Source: Gymnopilus junonius | Taxonomy: Eukaryota > Basidiomycota > Agaricomycetes > Agaricales > Galerinaceae | DNA length: 64,000 nucleotides | Direction of reading: 5' to 3' | Assembly (NCBI GenBank): GCA_015501075.1 | Contig: JADNYJ010000014.1 | Location: 310,001-374,000, forward strand | Shown here: in pieces, positions 1 to 10,722 of the stretch | Position numbering within the stretch: the stretch's first letter is position 1 | Layout: each line of letters starts with the position of its first letter | Notes under the pieces: model-generated | The model's database searches: none | Told to the model about the DNA's origin: nothing | The model's input: only the letters and a program-made list of their open reading frames with translations | Made by a program: the position numbers and the translations under genes

Positions 1-425
1 GCAAACTCTTGGGGGATTTGACCCATCACTGTCGCTGGCGCGTCCAAGAGTAGATGGAAGAATACCACGACGTTGCACGGTCCTAGTTCATTCAAGTCTA
101 TCTGAGGGATGTATGTGTATGGGCGGATGTATGACTGTGTAGGTGGCAATGTAAGACTGAAAGCTGAAGGGTCGAGGGGAGATGAGGGAAAGCACAGGGC
201 GTTGATAGTTTTATCTAGCCCTCCGGAGAAGTGGTCGATGTACATGTATTTGCATCCTATGATGAAGAGAGAAGGAAAGATTATTAGAGGGAGGGCGACG
301 TCTTGATTTGAGAGGTTAATGTCAGCGGAATGGAGAATGTTTTGAAGGTGGAACGCGTACGCGTTTTTAGAGTCATAGGGGCCTTTTTCGTACTTTTGGA
401 CAGTTTTGGATAGTTCAGTCTTTCT
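1..425 (-). CDS. Partial protein-coding gene running off the left edge (unknown function)
   Basis: On the minus strand a frame stays open from about 425 to the window edge with coding-like composition. It includes stretches such as NAYAFHLQNILHSADINL and IDLNELGPCNVVVFFHLLLD. A plausible splice acceptor (CTAG) lies immediately upstream at 426-429, because the same frame meets a TAG there, so this is probably an internal or terminal exon. I do not recognise the family; the hydrophobic and proline-rich segments resemble the middle region of fungal regulatory proteins, but that is only an impression. Upstream exons may lie between 430 and 815, where two short overlapping minus-strand frames occur, but I could not join them with confidence. 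Confidence 0.4.
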
Positions 426-1130
426 CTAGTTGGTCTTGGCTTTGGCTGTAAAAACGAAAGCGATAGCGATAGTTGGGAGAAGAAAGCTGAAATGGATCGA
501 TGAGCCAAGAATTTCGCTATCGATTTATATTGGTCTTCTTCTCGGTACCAGGGTCGGCGTCGGATGCCGTAACGAGAGAGTCAGAATTTACCTCAATGCG
601 ACGAAAAGGAAAGAAGAGTCCGTTTCTTCCGAACGATAACTGAAATTGGAAGCTTCAAACGAAGCTGGCAGCCTACCTGAGGTCAGTGAAGCCCTGAAGC
701 ACAAACGTTTCCCAACGTACACGACGTCGACGGTTGAGACCTTCAGGAGTGCATATGACTCTGCTAGCTCTCGGTCGCTAGACTGTTCCTGTAGTCGAGG
801 AGGTACATCAAACAACAGATATCGTCTACGATACGTGTTGTGATGCGTCGACAGGGCGCGATTGCTTCTTTATTGTCTTCGTCACGAAGGTGCGCCACAC
901 TGCCGGAAAACGTGCCGATCGTTGATTGGAGCAAGTAAGCGCCGATCACCGCCGTAGTTAGTTTCCATCATTCTGATAGCATTTTCCCGGAATGCGCTGC
1001 AAAGAGACTAGAGTGTCCGTAACTTCGAATTCCCGAAGCATAATACTACATAGTACAAAATACGACATCAAAGGCACCCTACGAATTACACAATAGAAAG
1101 CAGTAAGAAAAGTCCCGTTCGGATTTGGGG
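426..1130. other. Intergenic or uncertain 5' region
   Basis: No gene can be supported here. Minus-strand reading frames at 588-815 are short and could be upstream exons of the edge gene. No repeat or RNA gene was recognised. Confidence 0.3.
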
Positions 1131-1946
1131 CTACAATTTCTCAGAATAAGGCGGGGGAGATCCAAACGTATTCGCCTCGTCTTCTTTGGTCATCATTCCC
1201 ATCCCGATCGTCTTCTTCTCATTCAAATCCTTCTCCTCCTCCACATCCTTCCGCTCACCCAAACGCTCCGTCCCATGCCAAGGCAAACCCACTCCCTGTT
1301 GCCTCCTCATCTCATTCTTTTGTGTCCCACTGATCCTCTGCCTATACCTCGCTCCATACCTTGCCCTCAATTCCTCCTCTGTCCTGTAACGCAAAATATC
1401 ATAATGGCTCGCTCTCGTCATCACTTCATCCCTCTCTGCATACCCTCCATGGACAATAACGACCGCTCCGCCACTCTCTTCGAATTTGCGGAATTTAGGG
1501 CGGAGTTTAGACTCCTCCCAAGTGTTAAAGTAGAGTGTGATGCGGGAGGGGTGTACGCGGGATCTCAAAAGGTAATCGAATGCAAGGGTATCCGTGCCCC
1601 GAGAGGTACCAACGTTGAAGGAGTGCCCGGCGGCGATGGCGGTACGGATCTTCGGGAGGTAGTATGTGGAAAGGTAGGTTTGGTCCACTTCGAGAGGGCC
1701 AGAGATGAAAGCGATCGGGCCCGGGCGCTGTGGTGGTGGTGGCAGTTGTCGTATTGGTACGTGGGGTACGGCAGGAACGGGATATCTAGTTTGATGCCTA
1801 GGAGGCGGCTGGGGCGGGCGCTGCTGCTGCTGCTGGTTCTGGTTCTGATACCCATATCGAGGGGCCTGCCACCATGAACGCAAGACTGAAGACACAGATC
1901 CTCCTTGAGGTTGTTGTGCTCCGTCCTCGTTCTTAAATTCGGTCAT
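1131..1946 (-). CDS. SLOG-like (Rossmann-type nucleotide-binding) fungal protein
   Basis: A 271-residue single-exon protein if started at the ATG at 1946; the same frame extends upstream to 2087, but those 47 residues look like 5' UTR. The N-terminal third is low complexity (Q- and P-rich, residues ~10-85). A compact alpha/beta domain follows, with IAFISGPLE at its first strand, GHSFNVGTSRGTDTLAFDYLL and later GGAVVIVHGGYAERDEVMTRAS. The strand-turn GxSRGxDTLA pattern and the final RD-x-MTxASxYDI segment match the SLOG/LOG-like sensor folds common in fungi. The charged C-terminus has EERDKDLNEKK-type runs. Substrate and role are unknown. The long plus-strand frame at 1125-1877 is an antisense shadow. 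Confidence 0.65.
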   Translation of the reverse strand: MTEFKNEDGAQQPQGGSVSSVLRSWWQAPRYGYQNQNQQQQQRPPQPPPRHQTRYPVPAVPHVPIRQLPPPPQRPGPIAFISGPLEVDQTYLSTYYLPKIRTAIAAGHSFNVGTSRGTDTLAFDYLLRSRVHPSRITLYFNTWEESKLRPKFRKFEESGGAVVIVHGGYAERDEVMTRASHYDILRYRTEEELRARYGARYRQRISGTQKNEMRRQQGVGLPWHGTERLGERKDVEEEKDLNEKKTIGMGMMTKEDEANTFGSPPPYSEKL

Positions 1947-2087
1947 TTGGATTTCAGGTCTCGGGTGGTGAAGGTAAGAGTTTGAGTTCAGGCGAGGTTG
2001 TGAGAGGTGCTGTATGCTTATCTTTGACGTTCTTCCCTTCAGTACTGTCAAAAGGCTGCGCATGCGAAAAGAGTCACTTGGAGCCAC

Positions 2088-2367
2088 AGCCTTGCGTCCA
2101 TAGAGCGCTGTAGAGCGGCCCGGAGATAGGGGTAGTTCCGCATTGAGAAATTAAAGAAAAGGAAATGTTCACCGCCTAGGCTGTTTCTAAAGGTCGTGCT
2201 CTTTGAAAAAAAAGGACATGGCGTGCAATGAATTAACGGAATCCAGGACGCATATAACAGAATACTCTCCAAAATCGAGTTGAAGTTGAATTATGAATCA
2301 CCTTTACGTTCACACCCCAGGCTGTCCAATTTGGGCACAGCCGGGCAGTCCAGTCGTTGTTTCCTAG
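2088..2367. other. Short intergenic region
   Basis: Between the SLOG-like gene and the F-box remnant. No gene or repeat recognised. Confidence 0.3.
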
Positions 2368-3450
2368 TTGGACAAGAGGTATCAGTTTGAAGATTCACAT
2401 CTTGCCTCTGTCATGAAGCAGAAACAGAAATCAAAGAACTCTCTCAAAGAATTGACAATGGACTCTATCACACCAAGCCTTTCCCTCGTCGCAGCCTCCC
2501 ATCTGCTGAACCGGTTTTTTCAGCCTTCGTTTCACCTTTCATCACTTCGCTTTATATCAAGTATATTCACAATCTCAAAATCAGTATTTTAGAAAACTGC
2601 TCACAACAATTTCCATGAACCCAACATTAACCTGGAAGAATCTGGGCACCCAGTTATTCCCCGCGAATAAAGAAGTTGGAGCTTCATTCCTCTCGAGAGC
2701 ACTTGTGATGTTTGGGCTGAGTCCTCATGGATCGTTCTCTTGTTTGGACTCCACGAACTCCGCTCACTTGCTACTGGGACAGACGTGGGATCGGCAGTTC
2801 TCTGAAGTCCGAGTCATTGTCTCCCAAAGTGGACCAAGTTGACTTCTATCATCCAAGCAAGTGCTACGAATTCGCCACATCGGTGCTTTATTCATTGCCT
2901 TTTCAACCAACCTTGAAGGTCGGGTCTCCCTCAACTGCTTTCTTAATCTCTGGAGGGCTAGTCATTTACAGACAGATGATCTTTCACCTTTTTTCAGAGG
3001 AAACTATGACCCCAAATATCGTCTGGATTGTCTATGTCTATGACGTTTTTTCAAATCTTCCTACATTACATTGCCTGAATACTTTCTGGCTGACAATTTA
3101 TATTGAAGGAGCTACAAGCCAACCCAGTGGGTCTCTGCCCGAAGTCCCCTGGGAACGATTCATGGAAGAGATTGCTAAGTTCCCATCTGGAAAACAATTC
3201 ACTCTACTCATGTGTCATGCATGGAATGGAGAACGAAGAGGGAGGCAGCGTCATCCTAAATAGCTCCGAGGAAGACAAGGAAAATATTCAAGATGGCGAA
3301 TTTGAATCCATGATCATGAAATTGAAGGTTCCATCAGTAAAAGATCGGGTTTTATGTATAGCAATACATGGGATTGCAGCCAATACAAGTCTGGTATTGG
3401 CATTCGCAGGTCACTGTCGAAAATGCAATGTTGAATGCATGATGATGTAA
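2368..3450 (+). pseudogene. Decayed F-box-family paralogue (copy 1, C-terminal region)
   Basis: Three frames on the plus strand together parallel the F-box gene at 37.6-39.2 kb. A KQKQKS...LTMDSITPSL segment matches KKQKSG...LTMESITPNL there. DHGSFSCLDSTN-like, EGRVSLNCFLN and FFRGNYDPKYRL segments also have counterparts (EGQLSLNCFLN, FRGGDDPKCHL). The order is the same, but frames shift at about 2590, 2840 and 3040 and there are internal stops. The N-terminal F-box is not visible in this copy. The 3' end (FESMIMKLK..., stop near 3450) resembles the acidic end of the other copies. Most likely an inactivated member of a local F-box/LRR-like family. Confidence 0.6.
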
Positions 3451-3782
3451 TTTTATAAATAGATGAGCCTCCAATGTATTGGCGGTACAAACTTCGCAGT
3501 CATTTTCGCATTGCGAAATCGGTCATGCGACTCTCTGTGCATAGGACAACATACTTGCTGCTACCCTGACATCGGACTGTGGGGAACGTTGAAAATGTAC
3601 ATTGCTTACATGGGCAATGTGATGCTCCTACAATTTTTGCTGGCACTCAGACATCACAAAATCAAGCTCGTGGAAGGCTTGCATGGAATTACAGGATTTC
3701 CAGCCTTCGTGAATTGGATTACCAACTATGCTAGTGCTACTGCACTGCAATTCAACCTCGATCAGCCAGGGGTGGTCTATTA
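3451..3782. other. Gap between F-box remnant and Plavaka remnant
   Basis: A plus-strand frame (3463-3921) crosses this region but runs antisense to the Plavaka C-terminus and has no recognisable domain. I searched for a CACTA-type transposon terminus here and saw none. Confidence 0.3.
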
Positions 3783-5361
3783 CTATGGTACATCATATCC
3801 CAAGACCTCTAACTCAGGGTCCATCTCTGTTCCATTGCCCTCTGGTCCGAAATCCTCTTCCTCAGGATTATCTGACTCTCCTTCATACTCACCTTCCTCG
3901 CTGTCACTGTATATGGCTTGATCTCTCATAATACCAAAATCTTCCTCCTCATCCTGAACCTTGTTAGCTTCCTCCTCGCCATCCACTTCTGCAGCTGCTA
4001 CCTCTTCAGTTTCACTCTCTACATCTCTTGCATGCCCCTCTGCTTCACTGGAAGGCTTTTGGATGTCAAGCCTATCTCGATCTTTCTTGAAGAAGTCTGT
4101 AGCCTCATGCATCACCCTGTGACCAACTCCACCACCGCGGAAATGCATCATCATATCTCAATCAACAAACCTATGTGGTAGCACCTGGTAAGTGAGGCTT
4201 GAGTAGAAAAAATAAGAAACACTTACATCCCAATGTAATAAAGTTGCCAGTCTTGGTTTGTACTTTTTTCACCCTGAGCAATGGGTGAATACAGCAGGTA
4301 TTTTGTAGTAAGACCCCAATTAAAAGCTGGTATGAGATGAACAGCTCTGATGATCTGAGCCAGGTTGATGAAACCAAAGGCAGCCTCGTCATTTCCTGGA
4401 ACAAACCTGAGCCAAATTAACCTCTTTGCCTTCCATCTGGCCTTCGGCGTCATGTCTCATCCAAACCACCTTACAAATAGAAAGTCCATTCTTTGCAGTT
4501 CATGAGATTTTGCCTTTGGACCTGTGTGCCTGACATTGGCATGAAAAATACCGAGTATGCGCCCATACCAATATGGGTGTGGATTGTCATTGTCTTCTTC
4601 ATTTTCTGGTGAAAGCACCATGAAATTGGCATGCCCAGGCACACGAGGGTTAAGAGAATCTTGATCGTGTCGCAGATCATATGTTGTATAATTGATTCGA
4701 ACAACCTTGTGCCAGAAAATGGTGTTGTTCTCAATTATTACTGTTCATCGATCCAAAGAGGTAAAGTCCAGTTCATTGCCATCATATTTCTGGCTGAGGA
4801 GCTGCAAGAGAAGGTGATTTTTGAGGCGAGGCAGAAAATCCTAGTGGTGTAATTGAAGTTAGCTGAGTAAAAAATTTCAAGTGACTGGTGCATACTTTGA
4901 GAGCAGGGTCATTCCTATGCCCATCTAACCACCGAAGAAGAAGGATCTTGTGACAATCATCCTTAGCAATGTGATATCACTGCTCTGGTTGTGTTTTGGG
5001 TAATATTTCTTCTTCATCAAAGGGAACTGTTGCAGGTTCCTGAGGATTCTTGATGGTAGCATGATCAGCAGCCTTCTGTTCCTGGAGCCGATGTATATAT
5101 TGCTCACGTCACACCTGAATTCCTATCCCTAAAACATGCTTGCCCTTGTGCACCTGTCGATACATGCATTTAATGTGCTGATGTTCGAATTCACCCTACA
5201 TTAGCAAGGATTAATACATGTCAGGTAGTTTTATAATTTATAAGTACAAATACTGTTTGACTGCTATAGTTATCTGTTGTTCCATAGAGGCGAATCGCTT
5301 TTGTGTACCCACCGAGTGCATGGAGTTTGACCATGTTAAGCAGAAAAACACATGGGCAATG
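3783..5361 (-). pseudogene. Plavaka-type (CMC/CACTA-like) transposase remnant, C-terminal part
   Basis: Minus-strand segments follow the order expected for agaricomycete Plavaka transposases: FEHQHIKCMYRQVHKGKH near 5.2 kb, then INYTTYDLRHDQDS, HPYWYGRILGIFHANVR, MDFLFVRWFG, TPKARWKAKRLIWLRFVPG, then MMMHFRGGGVGHR, ending in an acidic tail (stop at 3783). A 56-bp intron is visible (donor GTAAGT at 4221-4226, acceptor at 4171-4172). Directly after it the frame reads M-F-V-D-stop-D-M, where the family has arginine: TGA at 4158-4160, explained by CGA to TGA. Further frameshifts occur at 4450-4640. The N-terminal part is at 12511-13292, on the other side of element A; the central DDE region is absent from the window. 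Confidence 0.75.
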
Positions 5362-5832
5362 TGTTAAGTTCTCAATGAAAGGAAGGGCGGAGTAGGCAGA
5401 GGAGATCCACGTCGGAGCTACGTCGGAGTACGTCGGTGTCGGAGTTGGTCTTAGCGTAACATATGTAGATGTAGGGTTGAGACTTCAGCTTCAACATGTG
5501 TGTTGCGCTCCGTTGTCTGGACGTTGTCTCGAATTTCGGAGTTGGATCAGAATGAGAAAGCGAGTAGAGAGCGTGGATTGATTAATGAACAATATACGAA
5601 CTAAGGTACCTAATAATAGTTCTAAGGTTTTTATACTATGGAGGAAACTAAGCGGAGACCGTACATGTACTAGTGAGCAGGCAGACGTGTAAGTTACTCT
5701 GTGCTACTCAGAGTTGACTAGCTATGTGTAATCTAAGTGTCTACATGTTCGGGACTTGTAGTACTTCGAGGGGATCATGAGGTGGAGTTCATATAGTGGA
5801 GATCGGAGTTGGTCGGAGGCGCGTATATAACA
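5362..5832 (-). repeat. 3' LTR of element A
   Basis: 471 bp, terminal TGTTA/TAACA. A purine tract (AAGGGGGAAATAC on minus) abuts it at ~5833-5845 as the polypurine tract. It retains many CpG (tcggag) sites that are TpG/CpA in the partner LTR at 12038. A TATATAA sequence at 5824-5830, read on plus, could serve the antisense gene. Confidence 0.9.
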
Positions 5833-5961
5833 GTATTTCCCCCTTAGGCCGAACCTTGAGGCCTGTGCATGGGAATGGTCATGTGCTGGTTGGTTTTGGT
5901 TGCTTTGAAATTTTCATTCAGTCCTCTCTTCAATATTGTTATCCTACCTCCCCCCATCATT

Positions 5962-7015
5962 ATGTCGCACACCAATTCCGACTCGGAGGATTTCGAAAAC
6001 CTCGAAGACCTCGAAGCACAGGAGCAGAAACTGTGCTCCAGAGGGAAGAGCTTGTCAGAAGCGGGAGCGGATGGAGCAGAGGCGACGGGAGGCAGAGGAG
6101 CATGCAGAGGCGGAACGGGCAGCAGAAGAAGCATGGAAGGCAGCCGAAGTGGAGGCGGAGAAGCGGCAGAGGTGGAGCAGAGGAAAACTGCAAAGGGAAA
6201 GAAGAAGGTTGAGAAGGCAGCTGCAATGCAGCAGAAGGTGGTCGTGATGCAGGAGTCGGCCGGAGTGTATGAGGCAGTGGTAGGAGTCATCTGCATTCGG
6301 TGCGTGCAGGTGGGGGTGAAGTGCCTATGGCCTAGGTAAGTCCCATTTTTAATTTTTCTTTGTTATGATTTAATTTTTGACTTGTGATTTGTTTTTAGGG
6401 AGGGTACCAGCAAGGCAGCGTCGTGCAAGCGCTGCCAAGTGCAGCACAAGGCTTGCAAGATCGACGGAGGAGCTGCAAGGTCGGAGGGTCAGACAGAGTC
6501 GGAGGTACGACCGGCCAAGGTGACAGGGGTGGCAAAGCCCAAGCCCAAGATGAGGTGGAGGCGCAGAAAGGGCCAGGTATCGAGCACATTGCTCGATACC
6601 TGAGGGAGATCCGGGACTTGTTGGAAGACATGTCCTGGATCCAAGATCCCCCATATGCACCGTGGAGCCAAGTGCATCGGAGTACATACCGTCAGACCAG
6701 GAGGGAATCGACGCAGAGGTGGAGTATTTGAACGAGAGGTATGAGAGGGTCATGGCGGCCTTAGACACGGGGAAGAAGGTTGAGGTGGATGAGTCAGAGA
6801 AGGAGGTAGTCAGAGTGGTGATGGGTGAACAGGAGGATGAGAGGTCAGATGCGGAAACGAGGAGTGATAGTGAGGGAGAGGTCAAGGTGTTGACGAGGAA
6901 AAGGGATGAGTCATCGGATTCGGAGGAGGATGAGGACGAGGATGAGGATGAGGATGACGGAGGATTAGAAGGAATGAGGATGTACGAGGTGCCAGCAAAG
7001 TGTGCTCATCAATAG
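5962..7015 (+). CDS. Antisense passenger gene of element A: acidic coiled-coil protein with Zn2Cys6-like cysteines
   Basis: Lies on plus, opposite to the element's gag-pol, between the pol stop (7114) and the 3' LTR. Starts MSHTNSDSEDFENLEDLE, then an R/E/A-rich coiled coil, then CIRCVQVGVKC. A 63-bp intron follows (donor GTAAGT at 6336, acceptor AG at 6397-6398). Exon 2 opens with EGTSKAASCKRCQVQHKAC. Joined, the six cysteines are spaced C-x2-C-x6-C-x12-C-x2-C-x6-C, the Zn2Cys6 binuclear-cluster pattern. The C-terminus is a helix (EVEYLNERYERVMAAL) and a run of Asp/Glu ending MYEVPAKCAHQ. A frameshift around 6040-6060 and another near 6600 break this copy. The copy in element B (34002-35097) has the same layout and intron. 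The function is unknown; DNA or chromatin binding would be inference. Confidence 0.7.
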
Positions 7016-7113
7016 ATAGTAGTTTTTGTAGAGTTTTTTTTTTTTTTTTTTTCTTCTTTTCTTTTTCCTATATACTTGTTTTCTTGTTAATGATGTTTTT
7101 TGGTAATCGTAAG
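7016..7113. other. Intergenic poly-T tract between convergent passenger gene and pol
   Basis: A long T run (about 7027-7060) separates the two converging stops. The same tract occurs as poly-A in element B (~33965-33985). Confidence 0.6.
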
Positions 7114-10100
7114 CTAAGTGAGAGATGAAAGAGGTCCGGGTTTGTCGGGGTAAGCGGAGTGAAAGTCGGAGATGAGGTGGGCCGTGTTCAAGTTCAGTAG
7201 CTGGGAGCCAGGATTGTTCTTCATCGGTGCCTTCATAACCTAACCAGTGAACCAAGTACAATAGTTTGCACTTGCATTGTTGATCAAGCTTAGAGTCGAG
7301 GACTTCAGCGATTTCATATTCAATTTCGCCTTTGACTTCAACAGGCGGAGGCAGAGATTGAGTCTGATTCAGAATATCGTTCAGAGTAAACGGTTCCAGC
7401 ATAGAAATGTGGTAAACGGGGTGAACACCGTGCATGGAGTCAGGAAGTCGTAAAGTAAAAGAGTGTGTGCCGGCTTTGGCGATGATATCAAAAGGACTGT
7501 AATATTTTTCGGAGAGTTTCTTGGAGGGACGTGTGGTGCAGAAGAACTTTGCTTTGATGAATGCTTGCTGTCTGACTTGGAAGTCAGGGGGCGGAGTGCA
7601 TCGGAGGTCGGCGGAGACTTGATAATGCTTTTGTGATTCAGTGATAGTGTTCTTGAGTTCTTTGTGTAATTCATCTAGATCAACAACAAAATCATGAGCA
7701 CGAGCGGAGGTGAAGTCGCATTCGGGGTGGATAGCCATGTTAGGGTGGTAACCTTTATTAGCGAAGAATGGTGAAATGCCAGTAGTAGCACTAGGAGCAT
7801 TGTTGTAAGCAAACTCTGCAAGAGGTAATAGACTTGACCAATTATCTTGCTGATAGTTGCAATAAATTCAGAGGTATTGCTCTAGTGTCTGATTAGTGCG
7901 TTCAGTCTGGCCATCACCTTCAGGATGGTATCCAGAAGTGAAATGGAGTTTCATGTCAAGTGCTTTTCCTAAGGATCGGAAGAAATGGGAGACGAATTCA
8001 GGTCCACAGTCAGAGGTGACGTGTTCGGGGATGCTGTGCTTGGAGAACACATGAATGACGAAAAGCATGGCAAGGTCTTCGGAGGTGCAAGCGGAGGTGG
8101 TTGGAATGAAGATAGCTTGCTTAGTGAGTTGGTCAACAATGACTAGGATCATGTCATGTCCGTCAGATGTCAGAAGGATTTCGATAAAGTCCATTGATAT
8201 TGAATTCCAGGGACATTCGGGGATTGGGAGCTGCTTGAGCAATCTGTAGGGTTTGTGTCATTGAGGTTTGGAATGCATACATGTTGTACACAATTTGCAA
8301 TACTTCTTCATGAAGTCTCATAGTCCAGGCCAGGTGTATTCATGAAGGATAAGACTAGTCATCTTATTTTGTCCAGGGTGTCCAGTGAGGATATGATCAT
8401 GCTTGTGTCAGAGGATGCAGAGTTGGAGGTTGGATGTGTCAGGAACATAGATACGTGATTCATGATGGAGGTAACCATCTGGATCAAGGGACCAGTGTGG
8501 TTTTGGTTCCTTCATGTGAGCAAGGTAAACTGGGTCGGAGGGTAGCGCAGCGAGGATGTCATGTCAGAGTAGGTCAGAGTCCATGAGGGATACTGCACGG
8601 AGGGTGGGTTCAAAGAGTTGAGTGGCACGGAGGGATGCGGAGAGTTGTTCTTGGGTGAAAATAGGTTGGAAGTTGCTTGGGTTAATGCTTGCATAGTCGC
8701 TATTTCCCCCTTTGGGATAGACGTCCCATCATCTAGTTAAAGAGTCAGGTTTCATACCGAGACATCCAGGGCAGAAGCAGATGACGAGGTTGAATTGGCA
8801 GAGATATTCGGACCAGCGGGCTTGTCAGCGAGTAAGAACTTTAGTGGTTGCAAAGTACGTTAAATTCTTGTGGTCGGTGACGATGTCGATCGGAGCGGCG
8901 GAGCCTTCCAGATAATGTCGCCATACTTTAAACGCGTTGAAGATTGCTAGTAGTTCTTTGTCGTGTGTGTTGTAGTTGATTTCAGGACGATTTATCTCCG
9001 ACTACTCCGACATCATTGTTCCGCTCACCCGACTCACCAGGAAAGGAACCCCTTGGCAATTCAACGACGTCACTGGGTTCCCGACCGTCCGATTATTGTG
9101 GAAACTGACGCTTCCGACTACGCGCTTGGAGCGATCCTCTCCATCCACACCTCTGACGACGTTGAACATCCTTAATCTTCTTGGGTTCGGGCCAATCTTG
9201 GATAGTCTTGATCTTGCTTTCATCCATCTTGAGGCCTTCTGGTGAAAGAATGAATCCAAGGTAATTAACCGTGTTTGTAGAGAAATTGCATTTGTCGGAG
9301 CGGGCATACAGACCGTGTTGTCGGAGACGTCGGAGGACTTCGCGAACGTGTTCCTTGTGCTGGGTAGGATCATCGGAGTAGATCAGGATGTCGTCGAGGT
9401 AAACGATGACAGACACATCTAATAAATCACTTAGTATGTCGTTCATGAAGCGTTGAAAAACGGCAGGCGCATTGGACAGTCCAAATGGCATAACGTTCCA
9501 TTCAAATGATCCATAGCGTGTTCGGAACGCTGTTTTCCATTCGTCGCCTTCCGCTATGCGGACTAGGTGATAGGCATGTCGGAGGTCGATAGCCGTATAG
9601 ATGCGTGCTTTACCAGCAGTGGACAGGAGGTCGGAGATGAGCGGAAGTGGATATCAGTCTTTCTTCGTGATCTTGTTTAATCCTCTAAAGTCAACGCAAA
9701 GTCATAGTGATCCATCCTTTTTGCGAACGAAAAGGATCGGAGCGCCATGCGGAGAGGTTGAAGGTCGAATGAAACCGATTCGGAGGTGCTCGTCGATAAA
9801 TTCTCGGAGGGATTGAAGTTTGGATTGCGAAAGGGAGTACATATTTCCAACAGGAGGGGAAGTGCCAGGTTCGAGATTGATCTTGAGGTCGTAAGGTCGA
9901 TGGGGTGCAAGCATGTCAGCTTTAGATTTACTGAAGACATCCGCAAAGTCATGGTATTCAGGAGGAATACTAGACAGATCAGGTGCTTCATCAGAGATGG
10001 AAGTGGCATGAGCGGAGATGGCGGGATCAGAGAGGTGAACCGTGAAACTTTGAGTGCCAGGTAACTTGCATGCTCTTGTGAAAGCAGCTGCATTGATTAG

Positions 10101-10590
10101 CGAGACACGAGGCACATCAGAAGATGCTACAGAGGTCAGAGGTGTCAGAGGTGTAACTGTAGGAGTAAGCGAGGAAGCAGAGGGGTCAGAGGTTCCAATA
10201 ATGGAGGTGTAGGCAGCAGAGCTGGCCTATGGGATGACGTCGGAGCCAGGTTGTCAAGTAGTTCAGGAATCAGAACAGAAGTCGATACAGCCCAATTTCC
10301 AGTCAATCAACAGATTGTAGTGGAAGAGCCAGTTATATCCTAGAACCAGAACACAGGAGGAGTCCAGCGAGGTTACGAAAAAGTCAATAGTAATAGTTTC
10401 ACCAGAGGGAAATGTAATTGGGATGGAGAGGGTTTCAGTAATCATGTTGCCATAGGAGCCATCAATCAGTTTGAGCTTAACTGGATTGATCGGAGAAGGG
10501 AGTAAATTATTAGAATGGATAAAAGGGTATCAACAAAACAATGGCTAGAGCCAGAGTCAATTAACGTTAGTGACTTAAGGTCGGGTCAGA
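7114..10590 (-). pseudogene. pol of element A (protease, RT, RNase H, integrase, chromodomain), inactivated
   Basis: Reads leftward. Protease region near 10.3-10.55 kb ends in [15 protein letters not shown] has [42 protein letters not shown] and an intact [11 protein letters not shown] box (~9390). RNase H region: at 8986-9171 the sequence is inverted relative to the rest. Integrase core has MDFIEILLTSDGHDMILVIVD, TSDCGPEFVSHF and GYHPEGDGQTERTNQTLEQYL (D, D, E all present). The chromodomain has LYLVHWLGYEGTDEEQSWLPA near 7.2 kb. TGA stops interrupt it at conserved Arg positions, for example after EQYL (7868-7870) and KPQ. A 1-nt shift just after the chromodomain changes the last residues compared with B. 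Confidence 0.85.
8986..9171 (+). other. In-place micro-inversion inside element A pol
   Basis: This ~186 bp piece reads on plus as [20 protein letters not shown]...[16 protein letters not shown]...DDVEHP, the RT/RNase H junction that should be on minus. Its right edge is a 10-nt inverted match: TTGAACATCC (DVEHP codons) against GGATGTTCAA (KDVQ codons). Short pieces are missing at both junctions. Confidence 0.85.
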
Positions 10591-10722
10591 GCAGAGATGT
10601 TAATGAGAGTCAGAGAGAGTTGGGGTCAGAAAGAGCGGATGCATTGAGCCTTACTTCCTTCGTATGCACACAGCCAGTGTCAACGCAATCCCCAGTGTGT
10701 GCGAAGGGATGAGGACTGCTGA

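Noticed and set aside
1125..1877. A 250-residue plus-strand frame
   Set aside because: Antisense to the SLOG-like gene, with low-complexity, L/R-rich composition and no domain; a shadow frame.
1131..2087. N-terminal 47-residue extension of the SLOG-like protein as a targeting peptide
   Set aside because: It has several Arg and Ser but no clear amphipathic helix or cleavage motif, and a good internal ATG follows; treated as 5' UTR.
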